Origin: Ailurus styani
Lineage: Eukaryota > Chordata > Mammalia > Carnivora > Ailuridae
Length of the DNA: 64,000 nt
Direction of reading: 5' to 3'
Assembly: GCA_002007465.1 (NCBI GenBank)
Contig: LNAC01000277.1
Location: 14,503 to 78,502 of the forward strand
In this document: one piece after another, positions 1-12,300 of the stretch
How positions within the stretch are numbered: position 1 is the stretch's first letter
Layout: the number at the start of each line of letters is the position of its first letter
The notes under the pieces: model-generated
The model's database searches: none
Told to the model about the DNA's origin: nothing
What the model saw: the letters and a program-made list of their open reading frames with translations, nothing else
Translations under genes and position numbers: made by a program

Positions 1-30
<30 letters not shown>
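1..30. repeat. (TA)n microsatellite
   Basis: Pure TA dinucleotides at the window edge, directly followed by ACAATGGAA. In carnivore L1 the same place carries a short TATATACACAATGG stretch, so this is an expanded TA tract at the start of the L1 3' fragment. Its left end is cut by the window. Confidence 0.9.
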
Positions 31-35
<5 letters not shown>

Positions 36-419
36 GAAGACTTCGCAGCCATCAAAAGAAATGGAATCTTGCCATTTGCAATAACGTGGGTGGAACTAGA
101 GGGTATTATACTAAGTGAAATAAGTCAATCAGAGAAAGCCAATTATCATGTGATCTCTCTGATATGAAGAACTTGAGGGGCAGGGTGGGGGGTCGTGGGG
201 GGTACGGAAGGGAAAAAATGAAACAAGATGTGATTGGGAAGGAGACAAACCACAAGACACTCTTAATTTCACAAAACAAACTGAGGGTTACTGGGGGTGG
301 GAGGGTAGGTATAAGGTAGATGGGTTATGGACATTGGGGAGGGTTTGTGCTATTGTGAGTGCTGTGAAAGGTGTAAGCCTGATGATTCACAGACCTGTAC
401 ACTTCGGGAAAAAAAAACC
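31..419 (+). mobile_element. L1 3' end (carnivore type)
   Basis: The plus strand carries the end of ORF2 and the 3' UTR of a carnivore L1: the GCCATTTGCAATAACGTGGG segment, the ACTAAGTGAAATAAGTCAAT segment, a G-rich stretch, and the terminal GATTCACAGACCTGTAC followed by an A-run. The same 3' end recurs at 3642, 22638 and 28217, and on the minus strand at 50285. It is non-coding and heavily 5' truncated or cut by the window edge. Confidence 0.85.
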
Positions 420-942
420 ATCTATATGCTGCCTATAAGAAACTCTTAGACCTAAAGACACCTTCAGATTTAAAGAGAGTGGTTGGACGTCAAAAGAAAG
501 CTGGAATAGAAATACATCAGACAAACTAAATTTTAAAACAAAAACTATAACAAGAGATGAAGAAGGACACTTTATCATAATAAAGGGGTATATTCAACAA
601 GGAATTCTAACAATTGTAAATATTTATGCTCCCAACTTGGGAACATCCAAATACATAAAACAATGACAAACATAAAAGAATTCATTGATAATAATACAAT
701 AACAGTAGGGGATTTTAACACCCCACTTGGATCAATTTTCAGATCGTCTAAGCAGAAAATCAACAAGGGAACAATGGTTTTGAATGACACACTGAACCAG
801 ATGGACTTAATACATGTATTCAGAACAGTTCATCCTAAAGCAGCAGAATACACGTTCTTTTCAAGTACACCTGGGACATTCTCTAGAATAGATCACATCC
901 TAGGTCACAAATCAAGCCTCAACAATTACAAAAAAGATTGAG

Positions 943-1146
943 GGGATGCCTAGGTGGCTTAGTGGGTTAAGCAGTTGCCTTCGACTCAGGTTATGATCCT
1001 AGGGTCCTGGGATTGAGTCCCACATTGGGCTCCTTGCTCAGCAAGGAGCCTGCTCCTCCCTCTGCTTCTACCTGCCACTCTGCCTGCTTGTGCTCTCCCC
1101 CCCTCTCTCTTTCTCTCTCTGACAGATAAATAAATAAAATTTTTTT
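943..1146 (+). mobile_element. CanSINE inserted in L1 ORF2
   Basis: tRNA-Lys-derived carnivore SINE with a TGGCTTAGTGG A-box-like start, CT-rich 3' region and AAATAAATAAAATTTT tail. It is flanked by a 12-bp target-site duplication AAAAAGATTGAG at 931-942 and 1147-1158, and it interrupts the L1 endonuclease frame at the corresponding point. Confidence 0.93.
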
Positions 1147-1631
1147 AAAAAGATTGAGATTATACCATGCATATTTTCTGACCACAACACTATGAAACTT
1201 GAAGTCAATCACAAGAAAAAAATTGGAAAGCCCACACATACATGGAAGCTAAAGGACATTCTACTAAAGAATAAACAGGTCAACCAAGAAATTAGAAATA
1301 AAAAAAAAAGAATGCATGGAAACAAATGACAACAAAAGCACAAGAGTCCAAACCTTTGGGATGCAGCAAAAGTCATAGGGTGGAAGTATATAGCAAAGAT
1401 ACAAAAAAAGCATTTGACAAAATACAGCATCTGTTTTTGATTTTAAAAAAAACTTAACAAAGTAAGGATAGAAGAAATATACCTTAATATCATAAAAGCC
1501 ATATATGAAAAACCCACAGCTAATATCAACCTCAAAAGGGAAAAACTGAGAGCATTTCCTCTATGGTCAGGAACAAGATAGGCATGTCCATTATTTTTGT
1601 GTTTTGGGTTTTGTTTGCTCGCTTGTTTGTT

Positions 1632-1800
1632 TAAAAGATTTTATTTATTTGAGAGAGTGAGAGATGAGACAGCACACACACAGGGAGAAACAGCCTCCCC
1701 CTAAGCAGGGAGCCCGATGAGGGGCTTGGTCCCAGGACCCTGGGATCATCACATGAGCTGAAGTCAGATGTTTAACTAACTAACCCATCCAGGTGCCCCA
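1632..1800 (-). mobile_element. CanSINE in L1 RT region, minus strand
   Basis: Reverse-oriented SINE: the tail appears as AAAAGATTTTATTTATTTGA at the low end and the head as CCAGGTGCCCC at the high end. It splits L1 ORF2 between the GGCATGTCCA and CATTCTCACCACTG segments, which are contiguous in intact L1. The copy is somewhat diverged and its target-site duplication is unclear. Confidence 0.85.
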
Positions 1801-2137
1801 ACATTCTCACCACTGTTATTTAACATAGTACTGGAAGTCTAGCCTTAGCAATCAGGCAACAAAAAGAAATAAAAGGCACCAAATTGTCAAAGAAGAAGTC
1901 AATCTTGTACTATTTGCAGATGGCACGATATTCTGTGTAGAAAACTTGAAGACTCCACCAAAAAATTGCTAGAACTGATAGCCAAGTTCAGTAAAGTTGT
2001 AGGATACAAAATCAACATAACAGAAATCTGTTGCATTTCTATTTACCAATAAAATTGAAAATGCATATACAGGAAACCCAAGTACATCTGTAATGATTTA
2101 TTTTTCTTTAAATTTTTTAAAGTACAAAAATAATATG

Positions 2138-2333
2138 AATTTTTAAAGATTTATTTACTTATTTTAGAACATGCATGCACAAGTGGGGGAGGATCAGAGG
2201 AAGAAAATCTCAAGCAGATGCCCTACTAAGCTTGGAGACCCATGTGGGACTCGATCTCATGACCCTAAGATCATGACCTGAGCTGAAACCAAAGGTCAGA
2301 TGCTTAACTGACTGAGCCAGCCAGGTGCCCCCT
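2138..2333 (-). mobile_element. CanSINE, older copy, minus strand
   Basis: Reverse SINE running from the TTTTTAAAGATTTATTTACT tail to the CCAGGTGCCCCC head. The flanks AATAATATGAA (about 2127-2137) and ATTAATATGAA (about 2336-2346) look like a diverged target-site duplication. Divergence is higher than in the copies at 4450, 48439 or 57925. Confidence 0.85.
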
Positions 2334-2346
2334 AAATTAATATGAA

Positions 2347-3640
2347 CTTAAAACAAATCATGAAGTGAATCCTAATTAAAACCAATCAAATTAGATAACA
2401 TGGAAAGCATATAATTCACAATTAAGTCAATGTAAGTACTGGACTCCTTGCTCCACTCTGAGATCTTTAGGTTTTTAACAAGCAAGTCATTTAAGTTCTT
2501 TGGGATTTACTTTCCTCATCTGTATAGAGAGTTGAACCAGATCATCTTTAAGATTCCTTTACAGCTATAAAATTCATCACAAAGCGCTTTATAGGATTTG
2601 CAACAACCAAAACATGAATAGTAATTTGGATTTTAAAGTAGAATTTGAAACTGAAGACAAATTTATACTTGGATGTTCCGTGACTACTTCTACTATTCAA
2701 TTGTTCAATTGCTCACCCCTGTTTGTGACCAATATTGTGTCAGTGTCTTATCATTCCTTCTTTCCAACCACATTCACCTTGTATTCTAGACTGGTTGTTA
2801 ACAGAAAATCAATTCTCCTTCTGTCATACCAATTGTTCTCAGCCTGGGAAAATCCATCTTATGCTGTTTTATGAGGAATATTTGGATAATCTCTTTTTGT
2901 GAATTTTTTGATTCTTAATTTAATCCCTTCTTAACCTTTAGGTTCTTTTAGTTAAAGAAGTAGAAAATGATTCTGATTGGATTTAAGGGAGTGGAGGCTA
3001 GGAGAAAGACAATTATTGGAAAAAGTCTTGAGTATCTCTTAGAAGCAAAGGAAGAGATAATTAAGCAAGGGAAAGTTTCAAGAAGCTCTGATCAAACTTA
3101 TTGGCCTTTCCCCAGACCTCTACCATTTATAAAACTCAGCACCAACTACCTTTAGGCTCCCAGGTCTCCTTTCCAATTTTTTAATTCCTAGGATACAGAT
3201 TCTAATTGGTCCAGTGTGAATCAAATATATACATTTAGTTCAATTGATCATGTGGACAGAGCCATATATGACAGACAAATTCACTGGGGGCCTACCTCTG
3301 ACTATTAATGCAGGTTTCCAGAAAGCAGTAATTAGGAGCCAGTAGGCAAGCCCAAAATTAGTCTCTTATGACTAGTCTTTATCATGATATGGGTCAGATG
3401 AGGAGAGCATGTTTGCCTGATTACTAATAGCTTGAAGAGTTTCACCTCAGAATCAGCATAGAGTGGAATTTATTTTGAAAATATTTCCAAATACTTCTCC
3501 TATTCTTCAAATCCTGATTTGAACTCATTAATATTAATGTGCTAATATTGGGCCACAGATTGGAGTCTTCTACCCCTTGGTCTCATAACATGCTTGGTCC
3601 TTTTAAAGTCTAGAAACATTTGTTGATTAAAAGATTACAA
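2347..3640. other. Low-copy intergenic sequence with MIR-like fragment
   Basis: No gene recognised. At about 2440-2580 there is a MIR-like plus-strand segment (CAAGTCATTTAAG ... TTCCTCATCTGTA). Open frames at 2614-2874 (86 aa) and 2967-3155 (62 aa) have no recognisable domain or homology and are judged accidental. Confidence 0.6.
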
Positions 3641-3641
3641 A

Positions 3642-3875
3642 AGAAAGCAGAGAGGGAGACAAACCATGAGAGACTCTGAACTCCAGGAAACAAACTGAGG
3701 GTTACAGAAAGGAGGGAGGTAGGGGAATAGGGTTACTGGGTGATGTGTATTAAGGAGGGCATATGTTGGGATGAGCACTGGATGTTATACACAACTAATG
3801 AATCGAACACTACAACAAAACTTATGATGAACTATATATTCTGGCTAACCAAACATAAAAAAAGAAAATGTTAAA
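3642..3875 (+). mobile_element. L1 3' UTR end
   Basis: Plus-strand L1 3' end with GAGAGACTCTGAACTC, CAAACTGAGGGTTAC, GGGATGAGCACTGGATGTTA and a terminal A-rich stretch. It is 5' truncated and similar in age to the copy at 28217. Confidence 0.8.
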
Positions 3876-4449
3876 AAAAATTACCACAAACTTTTTACAT
3901 TCTAGCCTAAAAATTGAAGGTAATATTCAGTGAAACCAAAAAGTTGATTTATAATATTTGTACTTTGTTGAGAGTTTTTATCATGAACAGATGTTGAATT
4001 TCATCAAATGATTTTTTCTGCATCTATTGAGATCATCATATAGTTTTTATCCACTGTTTTGTTGATTTATTGTATTATGTTGATTGATATGCAAATATTG
4101 AACCATCCTTTTAACCCCAAAATAAATTCCACTTGATCATGGTGAATATTCCTTTTCGTGTATCATTGAATGTGGTTTGCTAATATGTTATTGAGGATTT
4201 TTACATCTGTGTTCATTGGAGATACTGGCCTGTAGGTTTTTGTGCATGTGATGTCTTTAGTTTTGGTATCAGGATAATGCTGGTCTCATAGAATTCACTT
4301 ATGAATCCATCTAGTCTTAGACTTTTGTTTGTTGGGAGTTTTTTGACTTCACAAGTGAGTTGTACCAAACATTTTAAGAAGTGTTAATACCAATTCCCAA
4401 TGAACTATTCCAAAAAGTAGAAGAGAAAAAAAGCTTCCAAAAACATTCT

Positions 4450-4647
4450 TTAAAAAAAAAAAGATTTTATTTGTTTATTTGACAGAGAGAGAGAGAGATT
4501 ACAAGTAGGCAGAGAGGCAGGCAGAGGGAGAAGGGGAAGCAGGCTCCCTGTTGAGCAGAGCCCAATGCGGGGCTCAACCCCAGGACCCTGAGATCACGAC
4601 CTCAGCTGAAGGCAGAGGCTTTAACCCACTGAGCCACCCAGGCGCCC
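4450..4647 (-). mobile_element. CanSINE, young, minus strand
   Basis: Full-length reverse SINE with a long A-tail (as TTTAAA...AAAGATTTTATTTG), GA-rich region and GCGCCCC head. It is flanked by a perfect 16-bp target-site duplication CTTCCAAAAACATTCT at 4434-4449 and 4648-4663. It was inserted into the plus-oriented L1 block. Confidence 0.95.
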
Positions 4648-4668
4648 CTTCCAAAAACATTCTATGAG

Positions 4669-4816
4669 AAAAATTATATGCCAATAAAGTGGACAACCTA
4701 GAAGAAATGGATACATTCTTAGAAACATACAATCTCCAAAACAGAATCATGAAGGAATAGAAAATCTGAACAGTCCATTTCTTCTAGGTTGTCCAGTTTA
4801 TTGGCATATAATTTTT
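4669..4816. repeat. 43-bp imperfect inverted repeat from L1
   Basis: Arms 4669-4711 and 4774-4816 are reverse complements over 43 bp with one mismatch, separated by a 62-bp spacer. Both arms are the L1 ORF2 segment around TATGCCAATAAA...GACAACCTAGAAG. A long hairpin could form in single-stranded DNA or RNA. Confidence 0.9.
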
Positions 4817-5274
4817 CATAGTATCCTCTTATCCTTTGTATTTCTATGTTGTCAGTTGTTCTCTCTCACTAATGACTTATTTAGGTTCACTTTTTTACTT
4901 GCTGAATCTGGCTAAGGTTTTATCAATTTTGTTTATCTCTTCAAAAACCCAGCTATAATTTTTTCTGTTTGGGTTTTTTGTTTTGTTTTGTTTGTTTTGT
5001 TTTGTTTTTGTATTTTAGTTTCTGTGTCATTTATTTCTGCTCTCCTCCTTATTATTTTCTTCCTTCTACTCACCTGGAGTTTTGTTTGATCTTCTTTTTC
5101 TTGTTTCTTTAGGGGTAAGATTAAATTATTTATTTGAGTTTTTTCTTCTTTCTTGAGATAGACCTGTATCACTATGTATTTCCCTCTTAGAACTGCATAA
5201 GATTTAGTTTGGGCTTCTTTTAAATATGAATTTCTAATTGTTCCTAAACTATTTGTTGAAAACACTATCATATA

Positions 5275-6255
5275 TATTTACTGATTTGTCTTTGCAACTT
5301 TGTCAAAAATCAATTGGCTATATTTACGTGGTTCAATTACTGGACTCTTCTGTTCATGAGCCCTTTGCTTATTCCTTTGCCAAGGCCACACTGTATTGAA
5401 CACTTCAGCTTTGTAGTAAGTCTTAAAATATGATCTCTCCAACTTTATTTTGTTTTCATAATTTTTTGCTCTTCTAATTCCTTTGCTTTTCCATATAAAT
5501 TTTAGGACAAACTTATTTATGAAACTTCCATGATTTCAATAGTAATTGCATTGAATCCATAGATCAGTTTAGAAGAATTGACATCTTCACTAAGCTGAGT
5601 TTTTCAATACATAAAAACAGTTGTCTCTCCATTTATTTAGGTCTTTCTATATTTCTGTCATTAGCAATTTGTCATTTTCAGTACTTGTTTTAGTAGATTT
5701 ATACCTAAGTACTTCAAAGCTATTATAAATAATAGCTTTAAAATTTTTGGTTTACAATTCTTTATTGTGAGTATATAAAAATAGGATCAATATTTCTGTT
5801 TCTCTTATATTCTGTGACCTTGATAAACTCATTTGTCAGTTTTAGGAGATCTTTTTACCCCTTTTGGGATTTGCCAAATCACCATATGTAGTCAATCATG
5901 TCATCTCTGAATAGGGCAGTTTTGATTGTTTCTATCCAATCTGGATACCTTTTAGGCTTTTTCTTATTACACTAGTTTAGACTTCTAGTATGATGTCGAA
6001 TGGGAGTTATTAACAGTTCCTTAAGTAAAACATTCAGCTTTTTACCATGAAGTATGACACTAACTCTACAGTTTATAGATGCCCTCCATCAGGTTGAAAA
6101 AATTCCCTTCTAAGTGTGCTGCTAGTTTTTGTCATGAATGGATATTGAATTTTGTCAGAAGTATTTATGCTTTGTTTAATTTGATTATGTGGTTTTTTCT
6201 TCTTCACACTGTTAGTATAGTGGTTTACAGTGATTGATTTTCAAATACTGAATAA
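5275..6255 (-). pseudogene. Old L1 ORF2 (RT to C-terminal part), minus strand
   Basis: Minus-strand, heavily mutated L1 ORF2. The plus strand shows the familiar complements: CAATTGGCTATATTTACGTG, the CTTTGTAGTAAGTCTTAAAA segment, TTTAGGTCTTTCTAT, ATCATGTCATCTCTGAATAG (FADD region) and TTTGTCAGAAGTATTTATGC. It belongs to a different copy from the 3880-5271 mosaic because the segment order does not match. Confidence 0.8.
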
Positions 6256-6261
6256 GTCTTG

Positions 6262-6658
6262 TGTTGGGGGAGGTCATCGAAAGGACATGAGCTGGACCCA
6301 GGTTATCAGAGGCTCCTCACACCATCCTCTGTCCTTGGAATGTGCATTCCACTTGGATTTCCTACTGTCATAAACTGCCCCAAGAGTATAGCCTTGAGAT
6401 AGTGATGTGGTATTGAAACCATCTGGATGGTATACATGACTGAACCCAATTAAGGCTTCTGTATAAACATGTAAGATTTGGCAAGTGGGTGCAGAAATCT
6501 ACTTGTCTGCATGCGCAATTTGCCATTGACCAATCTGAGATTTTGGTAATGATCTATCCCATGGTTCAGTTTTCAAAATCTATGTTTTATATTCAGGGTT
6601 ACACAACTCAAGGGTGAACCCAGGATTCATAAACAACATAAAGTGTTGTTTCTCAACA
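6262..6658. mobile_element. Possible solo LTR
   Basis: A 397-bp block starts TGTTGGGG and ends CTCAACA (TG...CA ends). It interrupts L1-like sequence on the left and is flanked by near-identical pentamers GTCTT (6256-6260) and GTCTC (6659-6663), with one unexplained base between. It contains CTGTATAAACATG, a TATA-like element. I do not recognise the family, and the boundaries are tentative. Confidence 0.3.
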
Positions 6659-7375
6659 GTCTCCTTCTCTGCAATCTCCCCAGTGCTTTCCTATTCCCTA
6701 CTGCTCCACTTTTCTAATCCTCTGGCCAGAAAGCTGGAGCTTTATTTACCCATCTCTGCTGTGCAACTCCCATAACTGTGCCTGCTTTGAAACCAAACAG
6801 TGATAGAATAGAAAAGGGAAAAAAGCAACAGGGGTGTCATCCCACCCCCTGGGAACCACCACTTCTCTAATCACTGTTGGAGAGAAAGATCCCCCTCTTC
6901 CAAATTTTAGATTTCTACTGGCCTCTTACTACTGCTGCTGCCACACCATTACAGGAATTCTTGGGGGGATGAGATGAGAGAGAATAGGGAAAAAATGACT
7001 AATTTCCTTGCCATCTAAACATTAGGAGATCCCTCTACTACTCCTCCAGCCAGAACTAACACAAAACTAGAACTTCTCTCTTTATTCTGTCTACCCCCAC
7101 TTTCTCCCATTCACCAACAATGCCCACTTTGAGATTTGGGCTGCATTGAATCCATGGTGAGGGAATAGGAAGAAATATTGGTAAATTCACAATCAGTTCA
7201 GTGGTACTTCAAATTCTTGCATTTTTCTGTAATCTGCCTGCTACTCTTGACCTTTCGAAGTCCTCAATAGCTGCTCAGTGTATTCTGTCTGGGTTTCATA
7301 GCTGTATTCAGTGGAAGAAACAGAAAGAAGTGTGCTTACTTCATCTTATCCAGAAATGGAACCCTCTTTATTATT
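6659..7375 (-). other. Possible old L1 5' region, minus strand
   Basis: Composition and phrases (CTCTGGCCAGAAAGCTGG, GGTTTCATAGCTGTATTCAG, GTGCTTACTTCATCTTATCC) resemble the complement of old L1 5' UTR sequence, which would fit the RT block at lower coordinates. No coding sequence is seen. Assignment is uncertain. Confidence 0.35.
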
Positions 7376-7683
7376 TTTAGCATACCTACCTAAGTTGAAA
7401 AACCATATATAAGGGCTTCTGAAATCTTTGTATCTAACCATTCTCTTCCTATCTTATATATTCTTACCAGTGTTTATTCTATCCTGTTATTCTACCTTGT
7501 TATTCCTTTGCTTTCAGTTTTTGTTAGCATGAAAATTTGTTACCTAAATATTAAACTTATGATTGACAGTAATGGTCGCTTAATACTCTGAAGCTATTAT
7601 TTTACTGTCTTCTTCCTTCTGTTTCTTTTTGTTAACATGTATGCCATCAGCTTTAATTTATTTACCTTATGAGTAATATCTTT

Positions 7684-7725
<42 letters not shown>

Positions 7726-9083
7726 TNGACTTGCAATGCTTCCTGAATCTGAGAATTTTTGTCTTTAGTTATCTCTGAAAATTCAAAGGCATTACCTTTC
7801 AAATATTGTCTCTCCCCTCTTTAGTCCTTCTGGAACTCCAATTGGACTTTTATGTGTTTGACTTCTTCATTCCATCCTTCATATCTGTTTAATATTTCTC
7901 ATCTCTGTATCTTTTTGTTACTTTTTCAAAATTATTTTTTGCAATTGCAAATGGAAATATTTTCCTTTAATACTTTTCCCTTTGGCTAATTATAATCTGC
8001 TTTTTAATCTATCCAATGAGTATAACTCTCACACATAGTAAATTGTTTTATTGTATTACTGTAGATTGTGAACTCATGTTCCTATGGGGCTTTATCTGTA
8101 GTAATCTTGAATAATAAAGAAAATGCCCTGAATTTTATCTCAATGTTCTTAAATACTTTTTTAAAAAAAGAAACTATCTCTTAGTTTCCAAATAACTGAC
8201 AGATATTAATGTTGAGATTTGGGAATAAGAAATTAGTGTTCTCAAGAATTCCCAAAATTCTAAATGTTCTTAAAATACCTCAACATTCTTATACGCTTTG
8301 TATACTGTTATGGATACATACAGTTTTGTTTAATAAATAAGAAATGCTAATTTAGTAGTATTTACAAGGAACTGTTGACTATACCAAACACTACTAGGTA
8401 GTATTCTTATAACATAACATTTGGATCTCTTAGCAAATTTAACACAAATATACAGAGTCAGAATTGGCACTTTGAGGTGTTACTCTGCTTCCCAAACTTG
8501 TAATTTCTTAGAACACCACTCAAAGGAACTTTATAAAACATACTATGTGTTAAAACATTGATATTTACTTTATTTACAAGGACAGCTCACCATTGCCGAT
8601 AGGGCCACTAACACATGCTTATAAATGCAACAACAGTTAGAAGCAAGACTGACTCAGTCCTGAGCACTGAACTGCTTCTTCTGCAGGTATTTGCTCTTGG
8701 CAAGTTCCCACAATAATCCACCTTAACTTTCAGCTCTGTATGTCTGTATTCCCTACCCTTATATTTGGCTTGACATCAGTGGATTCTTTTGAACCAGTAA
8801 TGTTGTTATGTTGACTGTTAAGCTTTAATTCTTGCAGTGAATTGTGACACATTTTCCTCATTTCTCCATTGAGTTTTCTCAGTATTCAAAAAAAAATCAT
8901 TTAAATATCCCCAAGAAATTTTGGGAAGAATTTTCAAAAGAATACACTAATATAGAACTATAGAACTCTATTTGAAATTATATCTAGCCTAATATTTTGT
9001 GGTCATAGACTCTGAGCTTTGCCTCTGGGTCTAACTTAGTACCCAAGTCTCCATTTCTGCTGATGGTAAAAAATCCTAATTGT
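7376..9083. other. AT-rich intergenic sequence; T-run with ambiguous base
   Basis: No gene seen. A T homopolymer at about 7687-7726 is followed by a single N at 7727, probably a sequencing or gap-closure limit. About 7735-7930 resembles the complement of old L1 ORF1/5' sequence (TTCAAATATTGTCTCTCCCC, CTTCTGGAACTCCAATTGGA). 8060-9083 has no recognised element. Confidence 0.5.
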
Positions 9084-9329
9084 CATTTCAAGGTGTTCCT
9101 TTTTTTTTTAATTTTTATTTTTTTATTATGTTCAATTAGCCACTATACAGTACATAATTAGTCCTTGATGCACTGTTCAATATTTCATTAGTTAAGTATA
9201 ACACCCTGTGCTCATCACGGCATGTGCCCTCCTTGATAACCATGCCCTCCCCCAACTCTCCTCCCTTCTGAAGCCCCAAGGTTGTTTCTTTGGGTCCACA
9301 GTTTCTCATGGTAAGTGCCTATGTTCTTC

Positions 9330-12300
9330 TCTAGGATTTTGATGGATTCCTGTCTCACATTGAGGTCTTTCATCCATTTTGAGCTTATCTTTGTGTATGG
9401 TGTAGGGAATGGTCCAGTTTCATTCTTCTATATGTAGCTGTCCAATTTTCCCAATGCCACTTATTCAAGAGACTGCCTTTTTTCCATTAAATATATTTTC
9501 CTGATTTGTCACTGATTAGTTGACCACAGGGTTGAGGGTCCATTTCTGGAGTCTCTATCCTGCTCCATTGGTTTATGTGTCTGTTTTTGTGACAATACAA
9601 TGCTGTCTTGGTGATCACAGCTTTGTAATATAGCTTAAAGTCAGGCAACATGATGCCCCCAGCTTTGTTTTACTTTTTCTTTTTCTTTTTTTTTTAAGAT
9701 TATTTATTTATTTATTTGACACAGAGAGAGAGATCACAAGTAGGCAGAGAGGCAGGCAGAGACAGACGGGGAAGCAGGCTCCCTGCTGAGCAGGGAGCCC
9801 AATGTGGGGCTCGATCCCAGGACCCTGAGATCATTACCTGAGCCAAAGGCAGAGGCTTCAACCCACTGAGCCACCCAAGCGCCCCTTGTTTTTCTTTTTC
9901 ATCCTTCCTTGTGTGATTTGGGGTCTTTTCTTGTTCCATACAAATTTTAGGATTGTTTGTTCCAGCTATTTGAAGAATGCCAATGGTATATAATAGGGGT
10001 GGCATTGAAAGTGTAAATAGCTGTGGGGAAGATAGACATTTTAACAAACATTTAACAATGTTTGTTCTTCGAATCCATGAGCATGGAATATTTTTCCATC
10101 TTTTTGTGTCTTTTTAAATTTCTTTCATAATTTTTCTGTAGTTTCTAGATTATAGAGCCTTTACCTCTATAGTCAGGTTTATCCCTAGATATCTTGTGGT
10201 TTTTGTTGCTATCATGAATGGAATTGATTCCTTAATTTCTCTTTCTACAGTTACATTGTTACTGCATAGAAAAGCAACTGTTTTCTGTGCATTGATTTTG
10301 TGTCCTGCCACATTGCTGAATTGCTATATGAGTTCTAGTTATTTGGGGGTGGAGTCTTTTGAGTTTTCCACATAAAGTATCATGTCATCTGGGAACAGGG
10401 AGAATTTGACTTCCAGTTTGGATACATTTTGTTTCTTTTTGTTATCTGATTGCTGAGGCTAGTACTTCTAGTACTATGTTGAACAATAGTGGTGAGAGTG
10501 GGCAAACCTGTCATGTTCCTGATCTTAAGGGAAAAACTCTCAGCTTTCCCCCATTGATAATGATATTCGCTGTGGGTTTTTCATAGACAGTTTTTATGAT
10601 ATTGAGGAATGTTCCCTCTATTCCTATACTCGGAAGAGTATTAATCAGAAAAGGATGCTGAATTTGTCAAATGCTTTTTCTGCATCAATTGAGAGGATAA
10701 TATGGTTCTTGCCTTTTCTTTTATTGATGTGCTCTACCACGTTGATTGATTTGCAATTGTTGAAACACCCTTGCATCCCAGGCATAAAACCTGCTTGGTC
10801 GTGGTGAATAATCCTTTTAATGTACTGTTGGATCCTATTAGCTAGGATCTTGTTGAATATTTTGGCATACATGTTCATCAGGGATATTAGTCTTTAATTC
10901 TTTTTGATGGGGTCTTTGGTTTTGGAATCAGGGTAATGCTGGCCTCTTAGAAGGAGTTTGGGAGTTTTCCTTCTGTTTCTATTTTTTGGAATAGCTTCAG
11001 TAGAACAGGTATTATTTCTTCTTTAAATGATTGGTAGAATTTCCCTGGGAAGCCATCTGGCCCTGTATTCTTGTTTTTTGGGAAGATTTTGATCACTGCT
11101 TCAATTTCACTACCGGTTATTGGTCTATTTAGATTATCTGTTTCTTCCTGTTTCAGTCTTGGTAGTTTGTAAGTTTCCAGGAAGGCATTCTTTTCTTCCA
11201 GGTTCCCTAACTTGTTGGCATACAGTTGCTGGTAATAATTTCTAGTAATTGTTTCTATTTCCTTGGTATTAGTCATGATCTCTCACCTTTCATTCATGAT
11301 TTTATTAATTTGGGTCTTTTTTTTTTTATAAGTTTGGTCAGTGTTGTATAGATCTTATTAATTCTTTCAAAGAACCAGCTTCTGGTTTCATTAATCTGTT
11401 CTACTGTTTTTCTGGTTTCTATTTAATTGATCTCTGCTCTAATCTTTATTATTTCTCTTCTCCTGCTTGAATTAGGTTTTATTTGCTGTTCTTTCTCCAG
11501 CTCCTTTAGATGTAAGGTTTGCTTGTGCATTTGGTATTTTTCTACTTTTTTTGAGAAAGGCTTGGATGGCTATGTATTTCCCCCTTAAGACCACATCTGC
11601 AGAATCCCATAGGTTTTTGGACCAATGTGTTTCCTTTCTCATTGGTTTCCATGACTTGTTTAAGTTCTTTAATTTCCTAGTTGACCCATGCATTCTTTAG
11701 CAGGATGTTCTTTAACTTCCAAGTGTTTGAATTCCTTCCAAATTTTTTCTTGTGATTGAGTTCCAGTTTCAAGGCGTTGTGGTCTGATCGCAATCTGTGG
11801 AATAATTGCAATCTTTTGGTATTGGCTGAGACCTGATTTGAGGCCCAGTATGTGGTCTATTTTGGAGAAAGTTCTGTGTGCATTAGAGAAGAATGGGTAT
11901 TCTGATGTTTTAGGGCAGAATGTTCTTTATATATCTACGAAGTCTATCTGGTCCAATGTGTTGTTCAGAATTCTTGTTTCTTTGTTGACCTTCTGTTTAG
12001 TTGATCTGTCCACTGCTGAGCATGGAGTGTTAAAATCTCCAACTATTAATGTATTATTATCTATCTGATTCTTTATTTTGATGACTAGCTGGCTTATGTA
12101 GTTGGCTGCTTCCATGTTGGGAGCATAGATATTTACAATTGTTAGATTTTCTTGTTGGATAGACCCTTTAAGAATGATATAGTGTCTCTCTGCATCTGTT
12201 ATTACAGTCTTTGCTTTAAATTCTGGTTTGTCTGATATAAGAATTGCTACCCCAGATTACTTTTGAGGTCCATTGGTATGAAAAATGGTTCTCCATACCC

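Larger units (their letters stand above)
421..2090 (+). pseudogene. L1 ORF2 remnant (endonuclease and RT pieces)
   Basis: Degenerate L1 ORF2 in sense orientation. Frame 663-941 encodes endonuclease sequence with GDFNTPL, NQMDLIHVFRT and EYTFFSS...RIDHILG. The sequence continues at 1159 after a SINE insertion, then jumps by internal deletion near 1400 to the RT domain (AFDKIQH-like), is split by a second SINE, and resumes at 1800. The RT catalytic motif, normally FADD, reads FADG at 1913-1924, and stops are frequent, so it is inactive. Confidence 0.85.
3880..5271. mobile_element. Scrambled L1 mosaic in alternating orientations
   Basis: Three L1 ORF2 blocks are joined. 3880-4342 is RT in minus orientation. 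4343-4772 is plus orientation and itself out of order: RT-proximal sequence is followed by sequence that lies upstream of it in L1. 4773-5271 is minus orientation again and encodes the ORF2 linker with KSYAVLRGKYIVIQ. A SINE sits at 4450-4647. The blocks at 4669-4711 and 4774-4816 are the same L1 segment in opposite orientation. Such inversions can come from twin priming or from later rearrangement. Confidence 0.75.
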
